From Desulfobaculum xiamenense (lineage in GTDB: Bacteria > Desulfobacterota > Desulfovibrionia > Desulfovibrionales > Desulfovibrionaceae): DNA of 64,000 nucleotides. The position numbers were made by a program, and so were the translations under genes. The notes beneath the pieces are model-generated. The model saw nothing but the letters and a program-made list of their open reading frames with translations, did not search any database and was not told the DNA's origin. Positions 1 through 8,684 of the stretch are shown one piece after another (position 1 is the first letter of the stretch; the number at the start of each line of letters is the position of its first letter). The DNA lies in the NCBI RefSeq assembly GCF_011927665.1, contig NZ_JAATJA010000002.1:496001-560000 (forward strand), read 5' to 3'.

Positions 1-302
1 CGACCTACGAGACCTTCGGCATCGTGGCGGCGCAGGCCATGGCCTGCGGGCGGGCCGTGGTGGCCTCGGCGGACCCGGCACTGTCGGAGGTGGTGGAGCA
101 CGGGCGGACCGGGCTGCTGGTTCCCGTGGGCGATCATGAGGCGTTTGCCGATGCCGTGTGCGATCTGCTGGCCGACGACGCACGGCGTCGGACCATGGGC
201 GAGGCCGGATACCGCCGCGCCTGCGCTGAATATTCGTGGGATGCGGTGGCCGATGGCTACGAGCGCGTGCTGTGCGCCGCCTCGGGGGAGGACTGCCCAT
301 GA
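1..302 (+). CDS. GT4-family glycosyltransferase, C-terminal end (partial)
   Basis: The reading frame is already open at base 3, so the gene begins upstream of the window; about 99 C-terminal residues are visible. They match the end of the nucleotide-sugar-binding Rossmann domain of GT4 enzymes: ETFGIVAAQAMACG is the E-x7-E-type loop that binds the sugar donor, followed by the usual G-x-P/A-V-V, E-V-V and G-TGLLVP elements. It presumably adds a sugar to the polysaccharide built by the following genes. Its TGA overlaps the next start (ATGA), which indicates translational coupling. Acceptor and donor cannot be told from this fragment. Confidence 0.85.
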   Translation, partial: TYETFGIVAAQAMACGRAVVASADPALSEVVEHGRTGLLVPVGDHEAFADAVCDLLADDARRRTMGEAGYRRACAEYSWDAVADGYERVLCAASGEDCP

Positions 303-2665
303 TGGCGCGAAGCCCCATGTGTGTGACTGCGCGGCCTTGCCCCGCCTATATCTTCGGCCATGCGCAGTTCATTGGCGGTGGCGAGGAGAGCGGGGTGGCC
401 CTGGTGCGCGGGCTGGACCGCGCGCGCTTCGATCCCTTGGCCGTGGTGCCCGGTCCCGGTGCCGTGGCCGGGCGTCTGCGCGATGCCGGGGTGCGTACCG
501 TGGAGGCGGCCATGCCCTCGCCGTTGCGCCACCCGCTGCGCTTCATGCGGTCCGTTGTCCGGCTGGCGCGAACCCTGCGCGACGCCGGAGCGGACATCCT
601 GCATGCCTCGACCTCGCGCAGTGCGCTGTATGCCGCGCTGGCCGGGCGCATGCTCAACTGTCCCGTCGTGTGGCACGTGCGGGAATCCAAGACCGATTTC
701 GCCCCCTACGATTTGCTGCTCGCCCTCGGTGCGAACCGCGTGGTCTGCGTGTCCGCCGCCGTGCGCGACATGCGCTTCTCGCGCTTCGGTCCGTTGGTCC
801 GCGACAGGCTGACCGTCATCCGCAATGGCGTTGATGCCGCATTTTTCGACAACACGCCAAAACTGCGCCGCGCTGGGCGCGAGCGCCTTGGTGCGGGGCC
901 GGATGAGGTGCTGTTCGGCATGCTTGGCAGCTACGTGCCGCGCAAGGGGCACGCCTTTCTGCTACGTTCGCTGGCGCGGGCCGTGGGTGGGGCCTTGCCG
1001 CCCGTGCGGCTGGTGCTGGCCGGGAACATGATCGACGCGGCCGTGCTGCGCGAGGTGAGACGGCTCGCCGCCGTGCCGGAGCTTCACGGGCGGGTGGACG
1101 TGTTCGGGCCGCACGACGATCCACGCGCGCTGTTGGCCGCCCTCGACGTCTTCGTCCTTCCCTCGACAGGCGAGGGGTTGAGCCGTGCGCTCATGGAGGC
1201 GATGAGCATGGGCCTGCCCGTGGCCGCCACGGATATTCCCGAGACGCGCGAGGGCGCGCCGCCGCCCGTGCATGCCCTTGTGGCTCCCCTAGGCGACGAG
1301 GAGGCCATGGCCCGCATTCTGCGGCGGCTGGCCGAGGACGGGCCGCTTCGCGAGCGCATGGGCCGCGCCAACCGCGAACGTGCGGTGACCCGCTTTGCCA
1401 TTGGCGACCATGTGCGGCGCGTGCAGGGGCTGTACGAGGGATTGTCCGTGATGTGCGGGATGGCGTGCGACGGCATGGGACCGCGCAGGACGCCGCGCGT
1501 GCGGCGGCTAGCGCGTGGGGGCGGCCGTGGGCTTCGTTGGGCGGTGGGCGCGGCGCTTGGCCTGCTGCCGCGCCTTGCGCTTCGGTCCCCATGCGCCGGA
1601 CGTGGGGAGGTGCTGGCGGTGGCCCCTGCGGACGCGGCGGACATGGCACAGGCGCTGCCCGGATTGGCCATGCTCGCCCGCAGCGTTTCGGGCGGCGTGG
1701 ATGTGCTTGCCCATGGCGCGTCGGCGGAACTTGCGCGGCTTGTGCCGGGGTGTCGTGTGGTGCATGGGTTCGTGCGCGGCGTGTCCGGCGTGTTCTGTGC
1801 GGCGCGGGCCGTGCGGGCCGCGGGCTATGGCGTGGTGTGCGATTTTTCGACGGACGGGGCGCTTGGGCCGCCCGTAGCCGCGCGGCTTGGGGGAGCGCCC
1901 TGCGTCGGCCTTGCGGGGGGCGGGCGCGAGCGCGAGCCGTTTTTGTCCGTGGCCGTGTCCGCCCTGCCGGGGCCAAATCCCGGAGCCTGCGCCTTCACGG
2001 GCCTTGCGCGGGCCGTGTGCGCATTCATGGGGGCGCGGGTTGTGCCGGACCGCTCGGGCGCGGCCTTTGATGCGATTGGCGGTGAGGACGATGACGGTGC
2101 GGAGGCGGTGGATGGTGCTGCCGTATCGTCCGCCGTCGCGCCGCTGGTGGTGGTCGCCGCCGGTGGACACAGCGTTGCCGACCGTTGGCCTGCCGCATCG
2201 TGGGCTGATCTGGCGGCCATGCTCGGCGAGGCCGGGCACGAGGTGATCGTCGTCATGAGCGGGACGGACGGCGGGCTTGCGCGGTGTTTTCGCGAACGCG
2301 GAACCGGCGGCTATGCCGTCATGCCCGATGTGGACGCGCGGACCGTGCGCGGACTGTGCCGCCGCGCGGCGCTGTTCGTGGGCGGCGATTCATGGGAAAT
2401 GGCGCTGGCGGACGTCTGTGGCGTGCCGACGGTCCGCGTGCTCGGTCCGCTGCCACGCTGGCGGCGCGAGCCTGCGGGGCGCACCGAGGCCCTTCGCGAG
2501 GAGGACCTCGAATGTCTGGGTTGCGGCGGTCCGGACTGCCGTATCGGCACCCACGAGTGCATGCGTCGCATTACCCCGGACATGGTCCTTGCCGCCGCGC
2601 TACGCGTGCTGGCGGCCGATTCCGCAGGCAGGGCGGCCGAGTGCCGCGTGCAGGACGAGCCATGA
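299..2665 (+). CDS. Bifunctional GT4-GT9 glycosyltransferase fusion
   Basis: 788 residues. Residues about 15-385 form a GT4 glycosyltransferase (GGGEESG near the N terminus; VLPSTGEGLSRALMEAMSMG as the donor-binding loop). Residues about 430-785 form a second, unrelated domain that looks like GT9 (ADP-heptose:LPS heptosyltransferase family): a GDSWEMALADVCGVPTV loop and a Cys-rich CLGCGGPDC...ECM..I tail typical of heptosyltransferase C termini. The two domains are joined by a basic, Ala/Arg-rich linker with no stop or frame change. Heptosyltransferase-like and GT4 enzymes usually come from separate genes, so this is probably a two-step sugar-transfer enzyme. The ATG at 299 was chosen because it forms ATGA with the upstream stop. 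Substrates are unknown. Confidence 0.8.
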   Translation: MMARSPMCVTARPCPAYIFGHAQFIGGGEESGVALVRGLDRARFDPLAVVPGPGAVAGRLRDAGVRTVEAAMPSPLRHPLRFMRSVVRLARTLRDAGADILHASTSRSALYAALAGRMLNCPVVWHVRESKTDFAPYDLLLALGANRVVCVSAAVRDMRFSRFGPLVRDRLTVIRNGVDAAFFDNTPKLRRAGRERLGAGPDEVLFGMLGSYVPRKGHAFLLRSLARAVGGALPPVRLVLAGNMIDAAVLREVRRLAAVPELHGRVDVFGPHDDPRALLAALDVFVLPSTGEGLSRALMEAMSMGLPVAATDIPETREGAPPPVHALVAPLGDEEAMARILRRLAEDGPLRERMGRANRERAVTRFAIGDHVRRVQGLYEGLSVMCGMACDGMGPRRTPRVRRLARGGGRGLRWAVGAALGLLPRLALRSPCAGRGEVLAVAPADAADMAQALPGLAMLARSVSGGVDVLAHGASAELARLVPGCRVVHGFVRGVSGVFCAARAVRAAGYGVVCDFSTDGALGPPVAARLGGAPCVGLAGGGREREPFLSVAVSALPGPNPGACAFTGLARAVCAFMGARVVPDRSGAAFDAIGGEDDDGAEAVDGAAVSSAVAPLVVVAAGGHSVADRWPAASWADLAAMLGEAGHEVIVVMSGTDGGLARCFRERGTGGYAVMPDVDARTVRGLCRRAALFVGGDSWEMALADVCGVPTVRVLGPLPRWRREPAGRTEALREEDLECLGCGGPDCRIGTHECMRRITPDMVLAAALRVLAADSAGRAAECRVQDEP

Positions 2666-3750
2666 GCGCGCGAAGCGTTCTCGTTGACGGGCGGGAGTTC
2701 GCTCCGGGGCGTGGCACGGGCATTTCGCGCGTTCTGGAGGGGCTGGTGGACGCGCTGGCCCGCAGCGGCCGGATTGGCGACATCACGCTGGCCGTGCGTC
2801 TGGGCTGCGCACCGGCGGCGCTTGCCGCGCTTCCCGGCGTGGCGATGCGCGAACTCCCCCGTTCCCGTTTCGCCGCCGAGGCCGCCCTTGCCCTGTGGGG
2901 GCGGGGCGTCGCCTGCCTGCTGTCGCCCTACGCCAAACTGCCGCCGCTGCTTCGCGGCCCGCTGGCCGTCAACATCGTGCACGATGTGCTGAACATTACC
3001 CATGCGGACTACGCCGGGAGTTCCCATGCGCGCTACGCGCGTCTGCGCCTGATCCACGGCCTGCGCCGGGCGGACATGACGTGGTACGATTCGCGCTGGA
3101 GCCTTGAGAGCACGCGGGAGCTTGTCGGATTCGCCGGGCGCGACCCACGTGTGCGACATCTGGGGCTTGGCGGAGGTTTTTCGCCCGATTCGGAACCGGA
3201 CGACGAGAGTCTTCTTGCCGGGCTGGGCCTGGAGCGGGGGTATGTGCTGGCCATCGGCAACGGGCGTCCGCACAAGAACCTCGGCGTGGTGCTCGATGCC
3301 TCGGCACAGTTTGGGCGTCCGCTGGTGGTGGCGGGCTGTCCAGAGGTGTTGGCCGCGCGCTGGCGCGCCGCGCATCCCACATCCCGCGCCACGTGGCTTG
3401 GGGCCGTGCCGTCCGGTGCGCTGTCCGCGCTGCTGCGCGGGGCGTTTTGCCTCGTCCAGCCGTCACTGGCGGAGGGCTACGGTTTTCCGCCGCTGGAGGC
3501 CATGGCCAGCGGGACGCCCGCCGTGGTCAGCGATATTCCGGTCCTTCGCGAGACGTCCGGCCCCGCCGCGCTTTTTGCGGACCCTCGCGATCCCGCGCAG
3601 TGGGCGCGCGCTGTGGCGTCCCTTGAGGCCCGTGCCGAGCGCGAGGCGCGCCGGGCCGCTGGATTGGCGCGGGCGCGGGAGCTTTCCGGCGCGGCGGGCT
3701 GGGCAGGGCACGTGGCGGACCTCTCCGGCCTGCTCGACGCACGTGGGTGA
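2662..3750 (+). CDS. GT4-family glycosyltransferase
   Basis: 362 residues. The N terminus (RGTGISRVLEGLVDAL) resembles the G-G/T-I-x-R loop of WbaZ/mannosyltransferase-type GT4 enzymes. The C-terminal half has AIGNGRPHKNLGVVLDA (a common IG...PHKN motif), VQPSLAEGYGFPPLEAMASG (the E-x7-E donor loop) and a terminal helical region. By family it would transfer a sugar, often mannose or rhamnose, from a nucleotide donor to a lipid-linked glycan on the cytoplasmic face. The start overlaps the upstream stop as ATGA, so it is co-translated with the GT4-GT9 fusion. The gmd gene immediately downstream makes a GDP-deoxyhexose donor plausible, but this is inference. Confidence 0.85.
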   Translation: MSARSVLVDGREFAPGRGTGISRVLEGLVDALARSGRIGDITLAVRLGCAPAALAALPGVAMRELPRSRFAAEAALALWGRGVACLLSPYAKLPPLLRGPLAVNIVHDVLNITHADYAGSSHARYARLRLIHGLRRADMTWYDSRWSLESTRELVGFAGRDPRVRHLGLGGGFSPDSEPDDESLLAGLGLERGYVLAIGNGRPHKNLGVVLDASAQFGRPLVVAGCPEVLAARWRAAHPTSRATWLGAVPSGALSALLRGAFCLVQPSLAEGYGFPPLEAMASGTPAVVSDIPVLRETSGPAALFADPRDPAQWARAVASLEARAEREARRAAGLARARELSGAAGWAGHVADLSGLLDARG

Positions 3751-3816
3751 GCGCCCCCCTTTGCTCGACAGGCCGCGCAAGCTGCCGTATGTTGTGACAA
3801 TGGAGGGATTTTCGCC

Positions 3817-4827
3817 GTGAAGAAGGCCATCATCACCGGAATCACCGGGCAGGACGGCAGCTATCTGGCGGAGCTGCTGCTGGAGCGCGGATACGAGGTC
3901 CATGGCGTGGTCCGGCGCGTGGCGCTGGAGTACCCGCGCAGCCGCATGCGACGCATCCTCCACATTCTCGACCGCGTCACTCTGCACAGCGCGTCCCTCG
4001 AAAGTTACGCCAGCCTGTTCAACATCATCGCGGACCTGCGGCCCGACGAGTGCTACCACCTCGCGGCGCAGAGCTTCGTGTCCTATTCCTTTGAGGACGA
4101 GTTCTCCACCATCCAGACCAATCTCAATGGCACGCATTACGTGCTTTCCGCACTCAAGCGCCTCGCGCCGCAGTGTCGGTTCTATTTCGCCGGGTCCAGC
4201 GAAGTGTTCGGCAATGTTCCGGTTTCGCCGCAGAACGAGGACACGCCTTTCCATCCGCGCTCGCCCTACGGCATCTCTAAGATGGCCGGGGTGGAGCTGA
4301 CCCGGAACTACCGCGAGGCCTATGGCATGTTCGCGGTGTCGGGCATTTTGTTCAATCACGAGTCCCCGCGCCGGGGGGCGGAGTTCGTCACCCGCAAGAT
4401 CAGCATCGCCGCCGCGCGCATCAGCCTTGGCCTTGAGCGCGAGATTCGCCTCGGCAACCTCGACGCCCGGCGGGACTGGGGGCATGCGCGCGACTACGTG
4501 CGGGCCATGTGGCTCATGCTCCAGCAGGACGAGCCGCGCGACTACGTCATCGCCACCGGGCGCACCCGCAGCGTGCGCGATTTCCTCGATGCCGCCTTCA
4601 CCCGCGCCGGACTCGACTATCGCGAGCACCTCGTGGTGGATGAGACGTTTTATCGCCCGGCCGAGGTCCACGAACTGTGCGGCGATGCCGCCCGCGCCCG
4701 CGACGGTCTCGGCTGGTCGCCGACCGTCGGCTTCCGGGAACTGGTGCATGAGATGGTGGATTCGGACATCGCGCTGTTTTCCGGACGCGGCGGTCTCGCT
4801 CCCGGAGAGTGGGAGGTGGGTTCGTGA
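3817..4827 (+). CDS. gmd: GDP-mannose 4,6-dehydratase
   Basis: 336 residues, the usual length for the family. It converts GDP-D-mannose to GDP-4-keto-6-deoxy-D-mannose, the branch point for GDP-fucose, GDP-rhamnose and GDP-perosamine. Visible signatures: the N-terminal NAD(P)-binding loop TGITGQDGSYLAELLLERGYEV, the AAQSFV segment, SSEVFG, the catalytic Y-x3-K as YGISK, FNHESPRRGAEFVTRKI and RDWGHARDYV. The start is a GTG at 3817 preceded by GGAGGG with good spacing; a nearby ATG at 3800 is out of frame. No GDP-fucose synthetase, reductase or aminotransferase to finish the sugar is seen in the window. The stop overlaps the next gene's GTG. Confidence 0.95.
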   Translation: MKKAIITGITGQDGSYLAELLLERGYEVHGVVRRVALEYPRSRMRRILHILDRVTLHSASLESYASLFNIIADLRPDECYHLAAQSFVSYSFEDEFSTIQTNLNGTHYVLSALKRLAPQCRFYFAGSSEVFGNVPVSPQNEDTPFHPRSPYGISKMAGVELTRNYREAYGMFAVSGILFNHESPRRGAEFVTRKISIAAARISLGLEREIRLGNLDARRDWGHARDYVRAMWLMLQQDEPRDYVIATGRTRSVRDFLDAAFTRAGLDYREHLVVDETFYRPAEVHELCGDAARARDGLGWSPTVGFRELVHEMVDSDIALFSGRGGLAPGEWEVGS

Positions 4828-6050
4828 GGATTCTCGTCTTCGCGGATGTGTGGTTTCCGGACACCACCGGCGGGGCCGGGCGCATGGCCACACAGTCCAG
4901 CATCGAACTGGCGCGCATGGGACACGAGGTGCACGCCGTGACGCGAAACGCGGGGAGCACGCTGCCCGCGCAGGAGACGCTGGACTCCGGTGTGGTGGTG
5001 CATCGCTTTGCCTGCCCCGGCTCCGGGGCGGGGTTGGCGCGGCGCATGGCGGCGGAGCTTGGCGGAAGCCTGCGGACCGTGGCCGGGCTGTCGCCTCGGG
5101 ATTTCGATGTGGCGGTCATCCACCAGAGCCTGCCCGCCTTCGCGCCGTGGCTCGCGGGGATGCTCCGGGGTGTGCCGAGCGTGTACTACTTCCATTCGCC
5201 GTGGCACGAGGAATACCTCATCCGTGCGGCGGCTCGCGGTGGCGTGGACCTCGCGGACCGCGTGGTGGCGTGGCTCATGCGGGCCATGGAGCGCGCGCTG
5301 GTGCGGCGTTCTTGCCGTGTGGTCGTGCTGTCGGACTACATGCGGGGGCGGCTCGTCGAGGCCCATCGGCCCGATCAGGACCGGGTGGTGGGGATTCCCG
5401 GCGGGGTGGACATGTCCCGCTTCCGGCTACCGGAAGGCGGACGTGACGGCGCGCGGGAGCGCCTGCGGCTGCCCGGCGGGCGCACGCTGTTTCTCACCGT
5501 GCGCAACCTCGCGCCGCGCATGGGCCTTGAGACCTTTGTGGAGGCTTTCGCGGGGAGTGCGCTTCTGCGTGAGCGGGCCATGGGCGTCATCGGCGGGCGG
5601 GGGCTTCTGGAGGAAAGCCTGTGGGCGCTGGTGCGCGACGGCGGGCTGGAGGACTGCATCCGCTTCTGGGGCTTTGTGGACGAGGAGCAGTTGCCGGACC
5701 TCTACGGTGCGGCGGACTGGTTCGTTCTGCCCACGAGGCTTCTGGAGGGCTTCGGATTGGTCATTCCCGAGGCGTGGGCCTGCGGCACCCCCGTGCTCGG
5801 TACGCCGCAGGGGGCCATACCGGACATCCTTTCCGCCGTGGACCCCAATCACGTGTTCGACGGACTCGACGCGCAGGCCCTGCGGCGGAAGATGGAGGAC
5901 GTGGTGCGCCGTCCGCAGGAATACCGGCACGATCCGCAGGCGCTTCGCGAGCACGCCGCCGGGCGTTTCGCGTGGTCCATGGTGGCCGGGGCCTTCGAGG
6001 AGGTCGTGCGTGGGGCGGTCGAGGGCGGACCTTTGCGGAGCGGAGGCTAG
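4824..6050 (+). CDS. GT4-family glycosyltransferase
   Basis: 408 residues. The N terminus MRILVFADVWFPDTTGGAGR is the typical GT4 acceptor-side beta strand and Gly-rich loop. Further on come YYFHSPWHEEY, a conserved IPGGVDMSRF, TVRNLAPRMGLETFVEAF and the donor loop PTRLLEGFGLVIPEAWACGTPV. The gene starts at GTG 4824, overlapping the gmd stop (GTGA) with a GGGAGGTGG ribosome site just upstream. It is one of a run of GT4 genes that presumably assemble one repeating unit in turn. The substrate cannot be assigned. Confidence 0.87.
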   Translation: MRILVFADVWFPDTTGGAGRMATQSSIELARMGHEVHAVTRNAGSTLPAQETLDSGVVVHRFACPGSGAGLARRMAAELGGSLRTVAGLSPRDFDVAVIHQSLPAFAPWLAGMLRGVPSVYYFHSPWHEEYLIRAAARGGVDLADRVVAWLMRAMERALVRRSCRVVVLSDYMRGRLVEAHRPDQDRVVGIPGGVDMSRFRLPEGGRDGARERLRLPGGRTLFLTVRNLAPRMGLETFVEAFAGSALLRERAMGVIGGRGLLEESLWALVRDGGLEDCIRFWGFVDEEQLPDLYGAADWFVLPTRLLEGFGLVIPEAWACGTPVLGTPQGAIPDILSAVDPNHVFDGLDAQALRRKMEDVVRRPQEYRHDPQALREHAAGRFAWSMVAGAFEEVVRGAVEGGPLRSGG

Positions 6051-6052
6051 CC

Positions 6053-7219
6053 GTGGACAGGATACGCGTGCTGCATGTGCATACGCTGCCCGTGATCAGC
6101 GGTTCGGGCATCAATACCTTCCTGACCATGAGCGGGCTGGACAGGACCCGTTACGCTCCGGAAATGGCGTGCGCTCCGGGCGGCGGCCTGAACGACATGG
6201 TGCGTGCGGCGGGCATGCCCGTGCGCGTCATCCGGCATTTCGTGCAGCCGGTGGCTCCGGTGTCCGATCTGCGCGCCCTGTTCGAGCTGGTGGGCGTGAT
6301 CCGGAGCGGCGGCTACGACATCGTGCATACGCACAATTCCAAGGCCGGGTTCATCGGACGGCTGGCGGCGTTCATCGCGGGGACACCTATCGTGGTGCAC
6401 ACGGTGCACGGCTTCGCCTTTCACGAGAGCGAAAGCGCCCCCCGGCGTGTGCTGTTTTGCGCGCTGGAGAGGCTGGCCGCCAACTGGTGCCATCACATGA
6501 TCTTCATTTCGCGGCCGCTGGTGGAGTGGGCACGGCGTGAGGGCGTGCTGCGGCCCGGCATGGCCCACAGCGTGATCTACAGCGGCATCCGGCTTAATTT
6601 GTTCCGGCCGGTGTCGCGGCGTCGGCGTCGGGAATTGCGCCGTGAGATGGGCCTTGCGCCGGATGCGCCGGTGATCGGCATGGTGTCCAAGCTGTGGCCC
6701 GGAAAGGGGCACGACGTGCTGCTTAGGGCCTTTGCCGCCCTGCGTCAGCGCATGCCGCGAGCGCGGCTCCTCATCGTGGGCGAGGGGGCGGAGCGCGCGA
6801 ACCTCGAACGCCTCGCCCGCAGCCTCGGCCTTGGCGGGGCGGTGGTCTTCGCGGGCTTCATGGCCGACGTGCGTCCCGCCATTGGCGCGTGCGATGCTAC
6901 GGTGTTGCCGTCGCTCTTTGAGGGCATGGGGCGGGTGCTGCTCGAATCCATGGCCATGGGCGTGCCGGTCATCGCCTCGGAGGTCGGGGGCATTCCGGAT
7001 CTTGTGCGGCATCGGGAGAACGGGCTGCTGGTGCCGCCGGGCAACGTGCGGGAACTGGCGCTGGCCATGCATCACCTTCTGCACGATACGCAGCAGGCCC
7101 GAGAGCTTGGCCGGGCCGGGCGGCGAACCGTGACCGAGTGCTACGGTGCGGACGCCATGGTTGGCGCCATCGACGGCGTGTATCGGGGACTTTTGGCGGC
7201 GCGCAGGGCGCATGACTGA
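6053..7219 (+). CDS. GT4-family glycosyltransferase (EpsD/PelF-like type)
   Basis: 388 residues. HTHNSKAGFIGRLAA and VHTVHGFAFHE are the acceptor-domain motifs common in GT4 enzymes of exopolysaccharide loci. The C-terminal half has VSKLWPGKGHDVLLRAF, IVGEGAERANLE and the donor loop LPSLFEGMGRVLLESMAMGVPV with GLLVPPGN. The start is taken as GTG 6053, which follows the previous stop by two bases and has CGGAGGC upstream; longer upstream reading in this frame lies inside the preceding gene. It is the last glycosyltransferase before the initiating transferase, so the two may be co-transcribed. Confidence 0.87.
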   Translation: MDRIRVLHVHTLPVISGSGINTFLTMSGLDRTRYAPEMACAPGGGLNDMVRAAGMPVRVIRHFVQPVAPVSDLRALFELVGVIRSGGYDIVHTHNSKAGFIGRLAAFIAGTPIVVHTVHGFAFHESESAPRRVLFCALERLAANWCHHMIFISRPLVEWARREGVLRPGMAHSVIYSGIRLNLFRPVSRRRRRELRREMGLAPDAPVIGMVSKLWPGKGHDVLLRAFAALRQRMPRARLLIVGEGAERANLERLARSLGLGGAVVFAGFMADVRPAIGACDATVLPSLFEGMGRVLLESMAMGVPVIASEVGGIPDLVRHRENGLLVPPGNVRELALAMHHLLHDTQQARELGRAGRRTVTECYGADAMVGAIDGVYRGLLAARRAHD

Positions 7220-7308
7220 ACGGGGATTCCTCGTGATCGGCTGATGCGGCATGCCCGAGGGCGTGGCGCGGTGGGCAACTGGGCCGTGTGGGAGCGGAGT
7301 GGAAAGCG

Positions 7309-8541
7309 ATGTGGACGACACTCTGGCGGATATTCCTGTGGGGCGTGCTGGTGCTGCTGACGCTGCCTGCCGTGAAGGGATTCTACTTCCGTGCGGGCAT
7401 GCGCTGGCAGTTCATCCTGCTTTACGCCTTCGTGGCGGCGTATGCCTTCACGCCCGTGTGCCGCCGCCTCGCCCTTGCCCTCAACGTGCTCGACCGGCCG
7501 GGCTGGCGCAAGATGCACGAGCGCCCCACGCCGCTCTTCGGTGGGGTGGCGGTGTTCGCCGCGTTCCTGCTGTCCCTCGTGCTCAACGGGGTGTTCCTGC
7601 CGGGGATGTGGTGCCTGACGCTGGCTGGCGCGCTCATCTTCGTGGTGGGGCTGTGGGACGACGTGCGTTCCCTTTCGCCGCTGACGCGCCTGCTGGTGCA
7701 GGTGGCTGCGGCGCTGTTCGTGATCCTCTTCGGCGGCATCCAGATCAAACTCGTGACCGGTGTCGCATGGGCGTGCTTGATCAACGTCCCGCTCACCGTG
7801 CTGTGGCTGGTGGGGCTGACCAACGCCATGAACTTCTTCGATGGCATCGACGGACTCGCCGCCGGAATGTCCGTCATCATCGCGGTGTTCCTCGGCGTCA
7901 TCGCTTTCAAGAGCGAACAGCCCGCGCTGGGATGGATGGCCGTGGCGCTGGCCGGGGCGTGCCTCGGCTTCTTGCCGTTCAACTTCATTCCCGGTCAGTC
8001 GGCGCGGCTGTTCCTCGGCGATGCGGGGAGCACCTTCCTCGGGTTCACGCTGGCTGGTGTGGCGGTGTTCGGCGAGTGGTCGGTGACCAGTCATTTCGTG
8101 TCGCTCACCGCGCCTGTGCTCATCTTCGGCGTGCTCATCTTCGACATGCTCTACATCACCCTTTCGCGCATCAAGAACCGCAAGGTGGGCCGGATATTCG
8201 AGCCGCTGGCCACGGCCAGTCAGGACCACCTGCATCACCGCCTCATGTTCATGGGCTTTGCGCGAAAGGAGGCGGCGTTCGCCATTTTCACCATGTCTGT
8301 GTGTCTTGGGGTGAGCGCGCTCATCATCATGGACGGGCGGCCGCTGGACGCCGTGCTCGGGCTGTTTCAGGCCGTGTTGCTGTTTACGGTCATCGTGGCG
8401 CTCATGTTCAAGGGGCGGCGGCGCGAGGGCGTGTCCGGCGGTGGGAACGGCGGCAACGGGGGCAGCCCATCCTCTGCCTCGCGGGAGGAAGAATCTTCCG
8501 CCGTCGGCAGGTGGAGAAAATCGCTGAAAGCGCGACGATGA
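7309..8541 (+). CDS. WecA/MraY-family undecaprenyl-phosphate sugar-1-phosphate transferase
   Basis: 410 residues with about ten hydrophobic segments. Family signatures are clear: RKMHERPTPLFGGVAVF after the second segment, LWDD, NAMNFFDGIDGLAAG (catalytic aspartates), FLGDAGSTFLGF and DHLHHRL near the end. The family loads a sugar-1-phosphate on undecaprenyl phosphate, the first membrane step of O-antigen or exopolysaccharide synthesis. ATG 7309 is preferred because GGGAGCGGAG lies about 8 bases upstream; a GTG at 7288 is also possible. The C terminus ends in an unusual Gly/Asn/Ser-rich tail. The sugar is not predictable (GlcNAc or GalNAc in characterised members). Confidence 0.9.
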   Translation: MWTTLWRIFLWGVLVLLTLPAVKGFYFRAGMRWQFILLYAFVAAYAFTPVCRRLALALNVLDRPGWRKMHERPTPLFGGVAVFAAFLLSLVLNGVFLPGMWCLTLAGALIFVVGLWDDVRSLSPLTRLLVQVAAALFVILFGGIQIKLVTGVAWACLINVPLTVLWLVGLTNAMNFFDGIDGLAAGMSVIIAVFLGVIAFKSEQPALGWMAVALAGACLGFLPFNFIPGQSARLFLGDAGSTFLGFTLAGVAVFGEWSVTSHFVSLTAPVLIFGVLIFDMLYITLSRIKNRKVGRIFEPLATASQDHLHHRLMFMGFARKEAAFAIFTMSVCLGVSALIIMDGRPLDAVLGLFQAVLLFTVIVALMFKGRRREGVSGGGNGGNGGSPSSASREEESSAVGRWRKSLKARR

Positions 8542-8684
8542 TGAGATTTTCCGTGATCCCGGTCTGTTGAAAACAAAGTCAGTGTCTGTGGAAAACGTGG
8601 TGCTTCGTGGCCTGCTCCTTGCAATCTCCGCCGTGGGGCGGCGTGCCCCGCATGATCGACTCTGCCGGAAAAGAGGATGGCGCG

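Noticed and set aside
3463-4893. 476-residue - strand open frame
   Set aside because: It is antisense to gmd, whose motifs are unambiguous.
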